The notes under the pieces were generated by a model. It did not search any database. It was not told where the DNA came from and worked only from the letters and a program-made list of their open reading frames with translations. The translations under genes were made by a program, and so were the position numbers. A stretch of DNA of 64,000 nt from Hyphomicrobium sp. (GTDB lineage Bacteria; Pseudomonadota; Alphaproteobacteria; Rhizobiales; Hyphomicrobiaceae), in contig JADJVG010000013.1 in the NCBI GenBank assembly GCA_016716675.1, positions 1 through 64,000 of the forward strand. Reading direction: 5' to 3'. This document shows positions 1 to 9,170 of this stretch, piece after piece (within the stretch, counting starts at the first letter, position 1; the number at the start of each line of letters is the position of its first letter).

Positions 1-2
1 TT

Positions 3-3000
3 TTCGAAGGCGGCAGCGACCAGTGGTTTTCGATTGAGCAAGTAGCTTGGGACCGCAGCAACGACATCATCACTGCGGGGCCCGGCGTCGATATTCTGGA
101 AAAGCCGCTTGGATTGGATTTGAAGGACGAGTCAGGAAGCATCGGCGATAAATTCGAACTGTCGGAAACATCGACGCCGCTGCTGATCAACGCCGTAAAC
201 GCCACCATGATTTCGGTACAGGCGCAGCACAACGAAGGTCTGGACGCTGGCTATTGGGTCAACTCCGTCGAATGGATCACCGCATCCAACGGTGACGACC
301 GGATCTACGCAGGCCCGGGGCTACGCGGCGTCGAAGGCGCGGGCGGCGATGACTTGATCGATGCGCGGCTGTCGGCTGCGTTCTCTGCACAAAGCCCACT
401 TGGCTACGATATCGAGATCGATGGCGGCGATGGCGATGACATATTGGTTTCCGGCTCCGGCCGCACGTTTGCGCGCGGTGGCGGAGGCGCCGATCAATTC
501 GTTCTCTCTGCCATGACCTCCGGCGATGGCACCGTTGAGTTCGTCATCGACGATGCCGATTTCAGCGACACGCTCTTCATCCCCTATGATCTCTTCACAG
601 CATCGCGCGGCACTTTCGAGGCCTCGCCGCTGTTCCAATTGACGGGCGGCGTTTTCAAAATTGACGCTTCGATCGACCCCTCCTATTTCTTCTGGGGTCC
701 GCCGGACGACAACCAAGTGCAAGGCAACATCGAATTTGTCGGCAGCATCGCCTACACCAAGGATGGCAGCGATCTGGTCATCACGCTTCTGCAAGGCCAC
801 GTTGAAACCGACGTCATCGACAATGGTCCGGGCGAACCGCCAGGCCCGACGATCACGGGGGTCGTCGTCGAACCGGAAACCGAAACTACCATCCGCGTCA
901 CAGACTGGAGCGACGGTATTCTCGGCCTGACCTTCCCGCTCACGTCCGATTTTCCGACCTTCGCGTCCGCAGGCGGTTTGGCCAACTATCCGGGCCTCCA
1001 GTCTGCGATCGACGCCGCCACCTCGCCTGATAAATTCATCGCGCCAATGGATGCCCGGCCAGACGGCTATCTGCCGAAAGAGCTTGGTACCGCGTCCGTC
1101 ATCGCCGCGCGCATGCTGGCGGCGCCGATCACCGATGGCACCGATGACGACGATGTCATCGTGGCCGATGTCGGTGGCCCGTATCACATCTTTGGCCGTG
1201 GCGGCGACGACACGATCACCGGCAGCGATGGCGGTGACGTGATCGACGGCGGCGCCGGACGCGACGTCATGGCGGGCGGGCGCGGCAACGACGTGTATTA
1301 CGTCGACAACCCCGGCGACGTGATCATCGAGACTGATCGCGGCGGCTTCGACAAGGTCATTTCGTCCATCGACTACAGTCTCGGCGCATTCCTGGAGCAC
1401 GTGACGCTAACGGGTAGCGCAATCAGCGCCACCGGCAACGCGCTGCGCAACACTTTGGAAGGCAACGCACTCAACAATATTTTGTCGGGCGGCGACGGCA
1501 ACGACACGTTCGCCGGCAACGGCGGAGACGATATCCTCATTGGCGGCAACGGCAGCGATGGTTACGTCTACGAATTGGGCGACGGGCGCGACACGATTAT
1601 TGAAACCGGCACTGGGCCGGACGATCGCGACGTTATCGTTCTCGCCGGTGCCATGACGCCCGAGGACGTCACCTTCATTCGCAACCCAGATGTTCTCGAT
1701 GATCTCATCCTGCAGTTTCCGGACGGCGGATCGATCACCATTAAAGACTACTTCGCAACCACCGGCCCCAACATCGAAGGCGTCGAATTTGCCTCGGGAA
1801 CGGTCTGGTCACGTGTTGACCTAGCTGCCCGCGCGGCGACGGCGATCCTCACACGCAACACCGCACCGATCGCGCGCGACGACAGCTACGGCTTCTCTGG
1901 CGGCAGAGCTGTAACAATTCCCGTTGCGGCCCTGCTCGATAACGACAGCGATAGCGACGGCGATACGCTGCACGTCACGCAACTGTTCAACATTCTCGGT
2001 GGCACGGCGGTGCTCGATGGCCTCGGCGGCGTTGTCATCACACGCACCGACACAACTCAGGACATCGTCTCATTCGACTATGCCATCACCGACGGTAACG
2101 GCGGCGCAGCGCGAGCCTCCTTCAGCATAGCGCTGCCCGATCAGGCTGCGACCAATCAGGCGCCAGAAATCCTCTCGTCCACCTTGGCGCCAGTGATCGA
2201 AGATCGCGAATCAGCGGGCTACATCACGGCGACCGATCCGGATGGCGACACATTGATTTTTGCCCTCAAAGACGGTGCCGGGCCAAGCAAGGGCAGCGTC
2301 ACCTTTGGCAGCAGAGGTCATTTCACGTACACCCCGGCGGCCAACGTCCATGGGCCTGACGCATTCACGATCACCGTCGCGGACGGCGTCAACGCGCCGG
2401 TCGAATCGCATTTCTCATTCGCCATCGCACCCGTCAACGACGCGCCGATCGCGAAGGCGGACAGCGGCTTCACCGTGCGTGCTGGCCATACGCTCAACAT
2501 CGCAGCCTCTTCGCTGCTGCAAAATGATCGCGATATCGACGGCGATGCCTTGTCGATTGCGTCGATCTCAAGCGTCAACGGCGGCAAGGCCGTTCTGACG
2601 CCGGACGGCACCATCAGTTTCAAAGCACATGCACCCGGCCCGGCATCGTTCACCTATACGGTGACCGACGGCAACGGCGGCACCGCTTCCGCCGTTGTCG
2701 ACGTCGCAGTGACGCTGCCACCGACCGCCAATACGCATGCCCTCAACGGCGCACATGCAGGCCGCAACGTCCACAGCGCATCGGCGAACGACGTCTTCAT
2801 CGGCAATGCGGGAAACGACACATTTGTATTCCGTGCCCATAGCGGACACGACCCTATGAGCAACTATCAGGTCGGCACGCATCTCACCACCATCCGCGAA
2901 ATACTCGACGAGCACGCCAAGACCTTCGCCGGCTACGATGAGCGGATCTACAGCTTCCATCGCTCCTTACACGATGTGGTGAGCGCCGATGACGATGGCG

Positions 3001-3065
3001 GACCGGTGCGCGTCAAAGGCTTCAACGTGCATGCCCTTCAGTTCGATGCCTTCAATGTTATTTAG
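3..3065 (+). CDS. RTX/cadherin-like secreted calcium-binding protein, 5'-truncated
   Basis: The reading frame is open from the first bases of the window, so the start lies upstream; about 1,020 residues are visible. Glycine/aspartate-rich RTX-type nonapeptides of the GGxGxDxx kind are clear around 1189-1310 and 1470-1600, with a lone copy near 2785-2850. Between them lie three cadherin-like or Ig-like repeats, opening with N-x-AP-I motifs near 1855, 2155 and 2437 and containing the D-x-DGD-x-L signature. Such proteins bind calcium and are usually exported without an N-terminal signal by type I secretion, as adhesins or surface-layer proteins. No transporter gene is in the window. The C-terminus is not a recognisable hydrolase. 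The family call is firm; the specific role is unknown. A TTG at 114 is in frame, but the upstream reading frame looks equally coding. Confidence 0.8.
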   Translation, partial: FEGGSDQWFSIEQVAWDRSNDIITAGPGVDILEKPLGLDLKDESGSIGDKFELSETSTPLLINAVNATMISVQAQHNEGLDAGYWVNSVEWITASNGDDRIYAGPGLRGVEGAGGDDLIDARLSAAFSAQSPLGYDIEIDGGDGDDILVSGSGRTFARGGGGADQFVLSAMTSGDGTVEFVIDDADFSDTLFIPYDLFTASRGTFEASPLFQLTGGVFKIDASIDPSYFFWGPPDDNQVQGNIEFVGSIAYTKDGSDLVITLLQGHVETDVIDNGPGEPPGPTITGVVVEPETETTIRVTDWSDGILGLTFPLTSDFPTFASAGGLANYPGLQSAIDAATSPDKFIAPMDARPDGYLPKELGTASVIAARMLAAPITDGTDDDDVIVADVGGPYHIFGRGGDDTITGSDGGDVIDGGAGRDVMAGGRGNDVYYVDNPGDVIIETDRGGFDKVISSIDYSLGAFLEHVTLTGSAISATGNALRNTLEGNALNNILSGGDGNDTFAGNGGDDILIGGNGSDGYVYELGDGRDTIIETGTGPDDRDVIVLAGAMTPEDVTFIRNPDVLDDLILQFPDGGSITIKDYFATTGPNIEGVEFASGTVWSRVDLAARAATAILTRNTAPIARDDSYGFSGGRAVTIPVAALLDNDSDSDGDTLHVTQLFNILGGTAVLDGLGGVVITRTDTTQDIVSFDYAITDGNGGAARASFSIALPDQAATNQAPEILSSTLAPVIEDRESAGYITATDPDGDTLIFALKDGAGPSKGSVTFGSRGHFTYTPAANVHGPDAFTITVADGVNAPVESHFSFAIAPVNDAPIAKADSGFTVRAGHTLNIAASSLLQNDRDIDGDALSIASISSVNGGKAVLTPDGTISFKAHAPGPASFTYTVTDGNGGTASAVVDVAVTLPPTANTHALNGAHAGRNVHSASANDVFIGNAGNDTFVFRAHSGHDPMSNYQVGTHLTTIREILDEHAKTFAGYDERIYSFHRSLHDVVSADDDGGPVRVKGFNVHALQFDAFNVI

Positions 3066-3153
3066 GTCAGATCTTTTGAGGGTAACATCAGCCTGATAGC
3101 GCTTGGAATTGGCTGCGGCCCATGCTGACATCGCAACCTCGTAAGGCGCCTCG

Positions 3154-4236
3154 GTGAATGAAGGTCTCGTGCTACAGCGCGCAACTCAAAGTCGAAAAGC
3201 ACGGCGCGCAATCAGCGCGCACGCCGTTGCGCGTCGTGTGGCGGCGTGTGTGTCCATCGTTCTGCTATCGTCGCAGGCAGCGGCGGAACCAGCGGCCTGC
3301 ACCTTGCAACCCGGCGGCACGCGCACTGTCGCCCGCGTCGTCGACGCTGAAACATTGACCCTCGACGACGGCAGCGAGCTTCGCTTGATCGGCGCGCTGC
3401 CACCGCGCGCGCACGATGCGGGCGCCACCGCGGGCGCATGGCCCATCGAAACCGATACGGTGCGTCTGCTCACCAGCCTCGTGCTGGGGCGCACGGTCAA
3501 GCTCGCCTATGGCCAACGGCGCACCGATCGTTATGGCCGCCACCTCGCCCACGTCTTTCTCGGCAACGGCAACCGCGAAACCGACACCTGGGTTCAAGGC
3601 GAACTGCTGCGCCGGGGTGCGGCACGCGCCTATGGCATTCCCGGCAATTTCGAGTGTGCCCGTGAATTGCTGGCGCACGAACGCATCGCCCGCGATCAAA
3701 AACTCGGCCTGTGGTCGATCGATCTATACCGCCCCAAGCCGTCACGCCTCACCGGCCAGTTGATGAGCCGCCGTAGCCGCTACGAAATCGTCGAAGGCGT
3801 CGTCGCCACCGTGAGCCAGACGAAGTACGCCACATACCTCAACTTCAGCGCCGATTGGAAAACCGACTTCACCGCGCGGATTACCAAGGACGTCTTGTCC
3901 GCGCATCCTCAATTCGCGCAAAGCCTCGCCGGCATCAAAGACAAAAGGGTGGCGGTGCGCGGATGGATCGAACGGCGCAACGGGCCCATGATCGACATTC
4001 GCGACCCGAGCCAACTGGAAATCACTGATCCGGCGAACGACGCGCCAGCGTTGTCGCTCCGTCCGGCGCCGCGGCCAACCGAAAACGCCAACGCGCCTGC
4101 CGCGAGCGAACCAGCGCCGCACGATGCCTATGGTGATGGTGATGGTATTCCGGCAGCCGGCATGGACGGCGATAGCGGCACAGCAAAACGCCCGGCGGAA
4201 CCAGATACGGTTCCGCCGGGCGCTGTTGATCTCTAG
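3154..4236 (+). CDS. Secreted thermonuclease-like (SNase-fold) protein, probably catalytically impaired
   Basis: This 360-residue protein starts with GTG and has a basic N-terminus followed by a hydrophobic signal segment (about residues 27-45, ending in QAAAEP). Residues about 55-190 follow the staphylococcal nuclease fold: the VxDxxT strand, the RLIG strand and the GQRRTDRYGR segment that carries the second catalytic arginine. At the position of the nuclease D-T-P-E motif this protein reads L-P-P-R, so the calcium-binding Asp and the general-base Glu are absent. That suggests an inactive or repurposed OB-fold protein. The second half, to about residue 290, resembles an extra OB-like domain. 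The C-terminal tail is Ala/Pro-rich and low in complexity, and its codons hold the hairpin that probably terminates the convergent carD gene. A second in-frame GTG five codons later is another possible start. Confidence 0.72.
   Translation: MNEGLVLQRATQSRKARRAISAHAVARRVAACVSIVLLSSQAAAEPAACTLQPGGTRTVARVVDAETLTLDDGSELRLIGALPPRAHDAGATAGAWPIETDTVRLLTSLVLGRTVKLAYGQRRTDRYGRHLAHVFLGNGNRETDTWVQGELLRRGAARAYGIPGNFECARELLAHERIARDQKLGLWSIDLYRPKPSRLTGQLMSRRSRYEIVEGVVATVSQTKYATYLNFSADWKTDFTARITKDVLSAHPQFAQSLAGIKDKRVAVRGWIERRNGPMIDIRDPSQLEITDPANDAPALSLRPAPRPTENANAPAASEPAPHDAYGDGDGIPAAGMDGDSGTAKRPAEPDTVPPGAVDL
4185..4222 (-). terminator. Rho-independent terminator of carD, inside the 3' end of the nuclease-like gene
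   Basis: A perfect 14-bp inverted repeat (arms 4189-4202 and 4209-4222, 6-nt loop) is followed on the minus strand by TTTTGCTG. It lies 36 nt past the carD stop codon and inside the last codons of the convergent gene. On the plus strand the stem has no T-tract, so it should work for carD only. Confidence 0.75.
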
Positions 4237-4257
4237 TGCTTATAGCGACGAGTGCCG

Positions 4258-5310
4258 TTAGGCAGCTTCCACAACCGTGTCGCCACCGTCAGCGGCCAAG
4301 CGGCGGCTCTTGGCGCTCTTCGACAGCACCTCGGTAATCCGCTGCATGGCACCACGCTCATCGAGCTTTTCGACAGCCGCCAGTTCGCGCGCCATACGGT
4401 CGAGCGCGTCCTCATAGAGCTGACGCTCCGAGTACGACTGTTCCGGCTGCGCTTCCGAGCGATACAGGTCGCGAACAACTTCAGCGATCGAAACGAGATC
4501 GCCCGAGTTGATCTTGGCCACATACTCCTGGGCGCGACGGCTCCACATCGTCCGCTTGACGCGGGCGCGGCCCTTCAGCGTGTCCATGGCTTTCTTGACC
4601 ACGCCATCATCGGCGAGCTTGCGCATGCCGACGCTGGCGAGCTTGCCCGTCGGAACGCGCAACGTCAGCTTTTCCTTGTCGAACGTGATCACGAACAGCT
4701 CGAGGGACATGCCCGCGATTTCCTGTTCTTCGATGCCGACGATGCGGCCGACGCCATGCGCCGGATACACCACGAATTCATTGGCCTTGAAGCCGTGACG
4801 CTGATTGACCGGCTTCTTCTGCACGGCCAAGATCTGGCGGGTAGCAGCCGATTTTTCAGCAATCGCTTTCGGCGTGGCTGGCGTCGCAGCCGCCGCACCG
4901 GCAACAGGCGCCGTCAACTTCTGACCGACGGCCTTCTGCACCGCCGCGGGCACAGCGCGATGCGCGGCCGCCGAAACCATCGGCTTCGCGGAATTGAGGC
5001 TTGCAGCACCAATGGCAACCTTCTTCGGCGCGTGTTCGACCTTGGCTGCGGCCTTGTGAGGCGCAACGGCGGCTTTCTTCGCGAGTTCAGGCTTGGCAGC
5101 GGCGGCAGGCGCAGCAATCTTGGTCTTGGCGGGGGCAACAGCCGTTACAGGCTTGACCGGAGCGGCAACCTTGGCTTTAACAACTGGCTTGGAAGTCTTA
5201 ACGGGGGCAGCAGCAGTCTTCGCGACAGAGACCGGACGGGTCGCTGTTTTCGCAGAAGACGTCTTGGCGACTGACTTGGCGGGGGCAGCGACTTTTTTCT
5301 TCTGAGCCAT
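4258..5310 (-). CDS. carD: CarD-like transcriptional regulator with long basic N-terminal extension
   Basis: CarD-family proteins bind the RNA polymerase beta subunit and stabilise open promoter complexes, especially at rRNA and ribosomal-protein promoters. The conserved part occupies about the last 165 of 350 residues: the RNAP-interaction domain opens with FKANEFVVYPAHGVGRI and is followed by the helical DNA-binding C-terminal domain. The first 185 residues are an Ala/Lys/Pro-rich, histone-H1-like tail that ordinary CarD proteins (about 160-170 residues) lack. I chose ATG at 5310 (MAQKKK) because GGAGTGAG sits just upstream; the TTG eight codons earlier has no better ribosome-binding site. 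Its place next to fdxA and the S4 gene is typical of Rhizobiales. Confidence 0.9.
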   Translation of the reverse strand: MAQKKKVAAPAKSVAKTSSAKTATRPVSVAKTAAAPVKTSKPVVKAKVAAPVKPVTAVAPAKTKIAAPAAAAKPELAKKAAVAPHKAAAKVEHAPKKVAIGAASLNSAKPMVSAAAHRAVPAAVQKAVGQKLTAPVAGAAAATPATPKAIAEKSAATRQILAVQKKPVNQRHGFKANEFVVYPAHGVGRIVGIEEQEIAGMSLELFVITFDKEKLTLRVPTGKLASVGMRKLADDGVVKKAMDTLKGRARVKRTMWSRRAQEYVAKINSGDLVSIAEVVRDLYRSEAQPEQSYSERQLYEDALDRMARELAAVEKLDERGAMQRITEVLSKSAKSRRLAADGGDTVVEAA

Positions 5311-5779
5311 TTCAAATCTCACTCCAGCGTACAAGGCTGAACGGCAATACTGCCGCCATGCCTGGCCGGTTCATACTCAACCGGTCTTTTCGATCGCACA
5401 GGAACATCCAATACGACCGCCGACAAACACGCGCCGGACCATGCTCAACCTCGGAGGGCAAGCTCATCCCGCGCGTTCGATTTGGCCTAACTCTTCAAAC
5501 CCTGACCGGCTCTGACTTGGCTCAGCGACGCCCCACGTCGATTTTTTAAAAGCCGCCCGCCAGAGCTGGGCAACCCCTGTATGTTCACGGTCGTTTCGGG
5601 TTTGTGCTCAATTAACGCCATCACAACCACAGACTAACACAGTCTTGACGGAAATTGAAGGGAGGCGGGCTGACACAGCCCTCCCAGGGCTAAGAAACAG
5701 CCTTAAGTTGCGGGCACAAAGCACCGCCGCCGCGACATTCCAGAGGACGTCTACGGGATATTATTAGAAAAAACGACTA
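5311..5779. other. Intergenic region between fdxA and carD, with carD leader hairpins
   Basis: This stretch of about 470 nt holds no convincing gene. It is the upstream region of carD and the downstream region of fdxA, both on the minus strand. Near the carD start lie two small hairpins: CGGCA/TGCCG at 5342-5355 and CCGGTT/AACCGG at 5366-5384. Both would fall in the carD 5' leader. A 63-codon plus-strand frame (5358-5549) has no ribosome-binding site and no protein-like composition. Confidence 0.6.
5661..5686 (-). terminator. Probable terminator downstream of fdxA
   Basis: An interrupted inverted repeat (GGGAGG-C-GGGCTG / CAGCCC-TCCC) lies about 95 nt beyond the fdxA stop. On the minus strand it is followed by TTCAATTT. 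The stem is bulged and the T-tract is weak, so this is tentative. Confidence 0.4.
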
Positions 5780-6118
5780 TCAGTCTCCAGTCCCAGGCTC
5801 CGGTGAGAAATATTTTTCGAATTTTCCAGTTTCGTCCTTATGCTCTTCTGCCTCGCTCAATGCGGGCTTCTTGGCCGTAATATTGGGCCAAACCTCCGCA
5901 TACTTCCGGTTGACGTCCAACCACTTTTCAACCCCGGGCTCGGTGTCGGGCTTAATCGCATCAACCGGGCACTCCGGTTCGCAGACCCCACAATCGATGC
6001 ACTCATCGGGGTGGATGACGAGCATGTTCTCGCCTTCATAAAAGCAATCGACCGGACAGACCTCGACGCAATCGGTGTATTTGCACTTAATGCACTTGTC
6101 GTTGACGATATAGGTCAT
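5780..6118 (-). CDS. fdxA: 7Fe ferredoxin FdxA
   Basis: This 112-residue electron carrier has the normal family length. The N-terminal half carries the cysteines of a [3Fe-4S] plus [4Fe-4S] ferredoxin: C-IKC-KYTDC-VEVCP near residues 8-21 and CIDCGVCEPECP near 40-51. The C-terminal extension with the KWLDVNRKYAEVWPNI segment is typical of alphaproteobacterial FdxA. It starts with ATG after AGGAAT. The gene is co-directional with the S4 gene upstream and carD downstream, an arrangement conserved in Rhizobiales. The electron-transfer partner cannot be told from the sequence. Confidence 0.93.
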   Translation of the reverse strand: MTYIVNDKCIKCKYTDCVEVCPVDCFYEGENMLVIHPDECIDCGVCEPECPVDAIKPDTEPGVEKWLDVNRKYAEVWPNITAKKPALSEAEEHKDETGKFEKYFSPEPGTGD

Positions 6119-6214
6119 GCTAATTCCTGGCCGTTCTTCCAGCTTACATAATTTTGATCCGGCGCCAATCCATTCGGTGCCGCGGGTGAAAAAAAGCGCA
6201 AGCGCTGGTTGGCT

Positions 6215-6706
6215 TCAGCATTCGCGGAACCGGTCCTTCAACCGTTCCGTTGCCCGCCGTTCGCGCTTGGTCGGCCGACCTGCACCTTCCGGACGAACCG
6301 CCGTTGTCACATCCGCCAATGGTGTTGCGCGGTCTCCCAGCTTAACGCCTATAGATGATTTGGTCCCATCTGGCGCAGGTGTCAATTCCTCATAGAGCGC
6401 CTGCGCTTCTGCCGCTGGTCCTCGCCGCTTGCCAAAGCCTTTGACGGTGACCACGCGAACGTGCGGTCCCATTGAAAGCGTCAGCGCATCTCCGGCCTTG
6501 ACCCAGTGACTGGGACGGTCGGCCTTGACCCGGTTGATGCGCACTTTGCCTCGCTCAATGAGCGCCTGTGCAAGCGTGCGGGATTTGGTGAGACGCGCGA
6601 ACCATAACCACTGATCGAGCCGCTGGCCCTGCACCGATTGGCCATTTGCTGATTGGCCGTTCGAGGGTTGCCCGTTGGAAGAGTGCGTTGCCTCATCGTC
6701 CGCCAT
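6215..6706 (-). CDS. S4-domain RNA-binding protein, Hsp15/HslR-like
   Basis: This 163-residue protein has one S4 RNA-binding domain at about residues 28-95, beginning RLDQWLWFARLTKSR and containing the GKVRINRVKAD turn. In Hsp15 this fold binds free 50S subunits that carry a stalled nascent chain. The N-terminus is a short low-complexity run of NGQ repeats, and the C-terminus is basic (TKRERRATERLKDRFR), as in rhizobial homologues. It lies 57 nt after the helicase stop, so co-transcription is likely. Confidence 0.85.
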   Translation of the reverse strand: MADDEATHSSNGQPSNGQSANGQSVQGQRLDQWLWFARLTKSRTLAQALIERGKVRINRVKADRPSHWVKAGDALTLSMGPHVRVVTVKGFGKRRGPAAEAQALYEELTPAPDGTKSSIGVKLGDRATPLADVTTAVRPEGAGRPTKRERRATERLKDRFREC

Positions 6707-6763
6707 CGCGATTCCACTCGCTGATTTACGATCCGCTCATGCGCGCCGCGTCAATTCGATCCG

Positions 6764-9169
6764 TCAATTTGATCCCGGTCCATCACCGCGTTTATCCAGG
6801 CTGGCTTTGAGTGCCGCGAGTTTCGCAAACGGCGAATCCGGATCTGTCCCGGCGCGCTTCGGCGGCGCCGCCGAAATCACTTCCGGCTGACGGCGATACT
6901 CTTCGCGGCGTCCGCCATCTCTTGAGCCGCCACCACGGTGCGGGCCTCGATCCGGGCGGCCACCCTCACGCGGGCGATCGCCGCGGCCTTCACCGGGTTT
7001 GTTGCCAGCAGACGGGCTGCCGCCGGGCTTGCCGCCCTCGCGCTGCGGACCACTGCGGTTATCGCGGCGGTTCTGATTGCGATCGTGCGGACGATTTCCG
7101 CGATCGGGACGCGCATCCCGTGCTTCAGCCGCCGGAGCAGCCTGAGCGGCTGGCGCTGCGGCGTCACCGGGAACTTGGCCTTCCGCAACAGCGGGCGTCA
7201 CGCCTGTATGAGCGCCTGCATTGCCGTGCCGGTTTGGACCACGAGGACCACGGCGCCGTTGCTGGTCGCGATCGCCGCGACGCTGTTGATTGTCGCGATT
7301 GTGCGGACGCTCGTGGCGCGGATGCCGGCGCGGACGCCAGATATCCTCAAACTTTTCTTCGTCAGCCTTTGTTTCCGTCATCGCGACGTCGCCCGTTGGC
7401 GCATCGGCGGCAGGAGCATCGGCAGGGGCCGCTTCGGACGACGCAGAAGCCGGCGCGGCTTCTGCAGGCACGGCCTCATCCGTCGCAACGGTGGCGGTAG
7501 CGTCCGACGCAGCAACGTCGGTGGACGGCGCTTCGGCTGCGGCATCCGTCGTTGCTGCAGCCTCATCAGCGGCCACAACGGATTGCGGCGCGGCGGGCGC
7601 AACGGCTGCCACTGGGCGCCGCTCCAAACGGAAGCCGAGGGCCTTGAGAACATTTCCGAGTTCGTCAGCCGAGCATCCGAGGATCGACATCATGTCGTCG
7701 GTCGCGCGGAAACCGCCATCGCCGGTCGCGCCCTTCGGCGGCATCACCGCGACATCCGGCTTGATGCGGAACGCCAACAGCGGACGGATCAGATCGGCGA
7801 GGCGTTCCAGAATATCGAGACGCACGGCGCGCGGACCGCAGACGTGGAAGCCGTTGGCGCGATACAGCGCCTCGGGCGTTGCAGGGTCCGCCGCAACCGA
7901 CGTCAATCCGGGGCGCGGCAACTGCGGAACCGGCGCCGTGCTACCGTCAGCCAAGGGCGCAATCGGATTCTTCAAAAGCCAAAGCGTGGCCGCGAGATCG
8001 GCGGCCGCCGGTTTCAGCATGAGCGGGAAAAAGATATTGAACGCGCCGAAGCGCAAACCGTACTTGCGCAAGTCAGCGCGGGCGGCCTGATCGAGTGCGT
8101 TGATTTCATCAGCGACCGTCTCACGACGCAGCACGCCGAAGTTTTCCTTGAGGCGAAACGCGATGCCGCGCGCCAAACCTTGCAGATCGGTCGCCGCCGA
8201 CATGTCGGCAAGCGGCTTCAGCTTTTCCGCAATCGTATCCTTGAGCCAGGTCTGCAAGCGCAACAGCACCTTCTCGCGATCAGCTTCGCCAAGATCATCA
8301 TCGACCAGCAGCGTGACCGACGGCGCCAGCGGATCTTCACCGGCCTCAAGCCGGGCGATCTCGTCGTCGCGCCAGAGCACGCGCGCATCGCGGGTGAGCT
8401 TGAACGCGTCATTTGGGGCCGCCGCAACGCGCCGCGCCCGCATGCCGAGTTCGCGCGTCAGAACCTGCGTTGCCGCCTGCCGCGTGGCTTTGCCATGGAT
8501 GCCTTCTTCCGCCGTATCGAGCGTGAAGCGGAATCCTTTGAGGCGTCCGACGAAATGGTTTTCGACGGTGATCGCGCCATCCTCTGCGATGTCGGCGGTG
8601 AGTTCGTCTTTGTCTCGCATACCCTTCATCAGTGCGCTGGTCCGGCGATCTACAAAGCGTTGTGTCAAACGCTCGTGCAGGGCGTCAGAGAGACTATCTT
8701 CGATGGCTCGCGTGCGAGCCTGCCAATGCCCCGGGTCTTTCAACCAGTCCGGGCGGTTGGCGACAAAAGTCCACGTGCGAATATGAGCGATCCGCGTCGC
8801 GAGCGTATCTATATCCCCATCCGTCCGGTCTGCCAAAGCGACTTGCTTTGAAAACCAGTCTTCCGGAATACGTCCCGATCCTTGGGCCACGAACTTGTAA
8901 AGTGTTCCAACCAGCTCGTTGTGGGTCTGGCCGGAAATCTTGCGGTAGTCCGGGACTTGGCAGACATCCCAGAGTTTTGCAACAGCGGCGGGCGTTGTGG
9001 CGATATCCGTGATTTCCCGGTCGTTCATGGCCGCCTCGAGCGCCGCCAGGTCGTCGGCGGTGCGGGCGCGCGCCAGCCGGGCCTCGCGCGGAAACTCCTT
9101 AAGGCTGTCGCAGAGCTTGTTGAGCGTGCTGAAATCGAGCTTGCGGTTGCGCCATTGCAGCAGCCGCAC
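6764..9169 (-). CDS. Suv3-like ATP-dependent RNA helicase, C-terminal part of a frameshifted gene
   Basis: This 801-residue frame continues the helicase that starts at 10067. Its frame is open back to about 9235, where it reads APTLDADLVERLESHNFDSVRLLQW, the direct continuation of the helicase core in homologues. The GTG at 9169 is therefore not a natural start. The frame holds the Suv3-type C-terminal domains (about residues 1-480), then an Ala/Glu-rich linker, then a long Arg/Gly/Asn/Asp-rich tail (about residues 590-770) like an RGG RNA-binding region. It ends with a PDSPFAKLAALKASLDKR motif that I recall as typical of rhizobial homologues. Joined to the N-terminal part the protein would be about 1,100 residues. 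A single-base shift near 9221-9235 separates the two, either a consensus error or a true mutation. Confidence 0.82.
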   Translation of the reverse strand: MRLLQWRNRKLDFSTLNKLCDSLKEFPREARLARARTADDLAALEAAMNDREITDIATTPAAVAKLWDVCQVPDYRKISGQTHNELVGTLYKFVAQGSGRIPEDWFSKQVALADRTDGDIDTLATRIAHIRTWTFVANRPDWLKDPGHWQARTRAIEDSLSDALHERLTQRFVDRRTSALMKGMRDKDELTADIAEDGAITVENHFVGRLKGFRFTLDTAEEGIHGKATRQAATQVLTRELGMRARRVAAAPNDAFKLTRDARVLWRDDEIARLEAGEDPLAPSVTLLVDDDLGEADREKVLLRLQTWLKDTIAEKLKPLADMSAATDLQGLARGIAFRLKENFGVLRRETVADEINALDQAARADLRKYGLRFGAFNIFFPLMLKPAAADLAATLWLLKNPIAPLADGSTAPVPQLPRPGLTSVAADPATPEALYRANGFHVCGPRAVRLDILERLADLIRPLLAFRIKPDVAVMPPKGATGDGGFRATDDMMSILGCSADELGNVLKALGFRLERRPVAAVAPAAPQSVVAADEAAATTDAAAEAPSTDVAASDATATVATDEAVPAEAAPASASSEAAPADAPAADAPTGDVAMTETKADEEKFEDIWRPRRHPRHERPHNRDNQQRRGDRDQQRRRGPRGPNRHGNAGAHTGVTPAVAEGQVPGDAAAPAAQAAPAAEARDARPDRGNRPHDRNQNRRDNRSGPQREGGKPGGSPSAGNKPGEGRGDRPREGGRPDRGPHRGGGSRDGGRREEYRRQPEVISAAPPKRAGTDPDSPFAKLAALKASLDKRGDGPGSN

Positions 9170-9170
9170 A

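Noticed and set aside
321..1400. A 359-codon minus-strand frame inside the RTX gene
   Set aside because: It is a shadow of the GC-rich repeats; the plus-strand RTX motifs are decisive.
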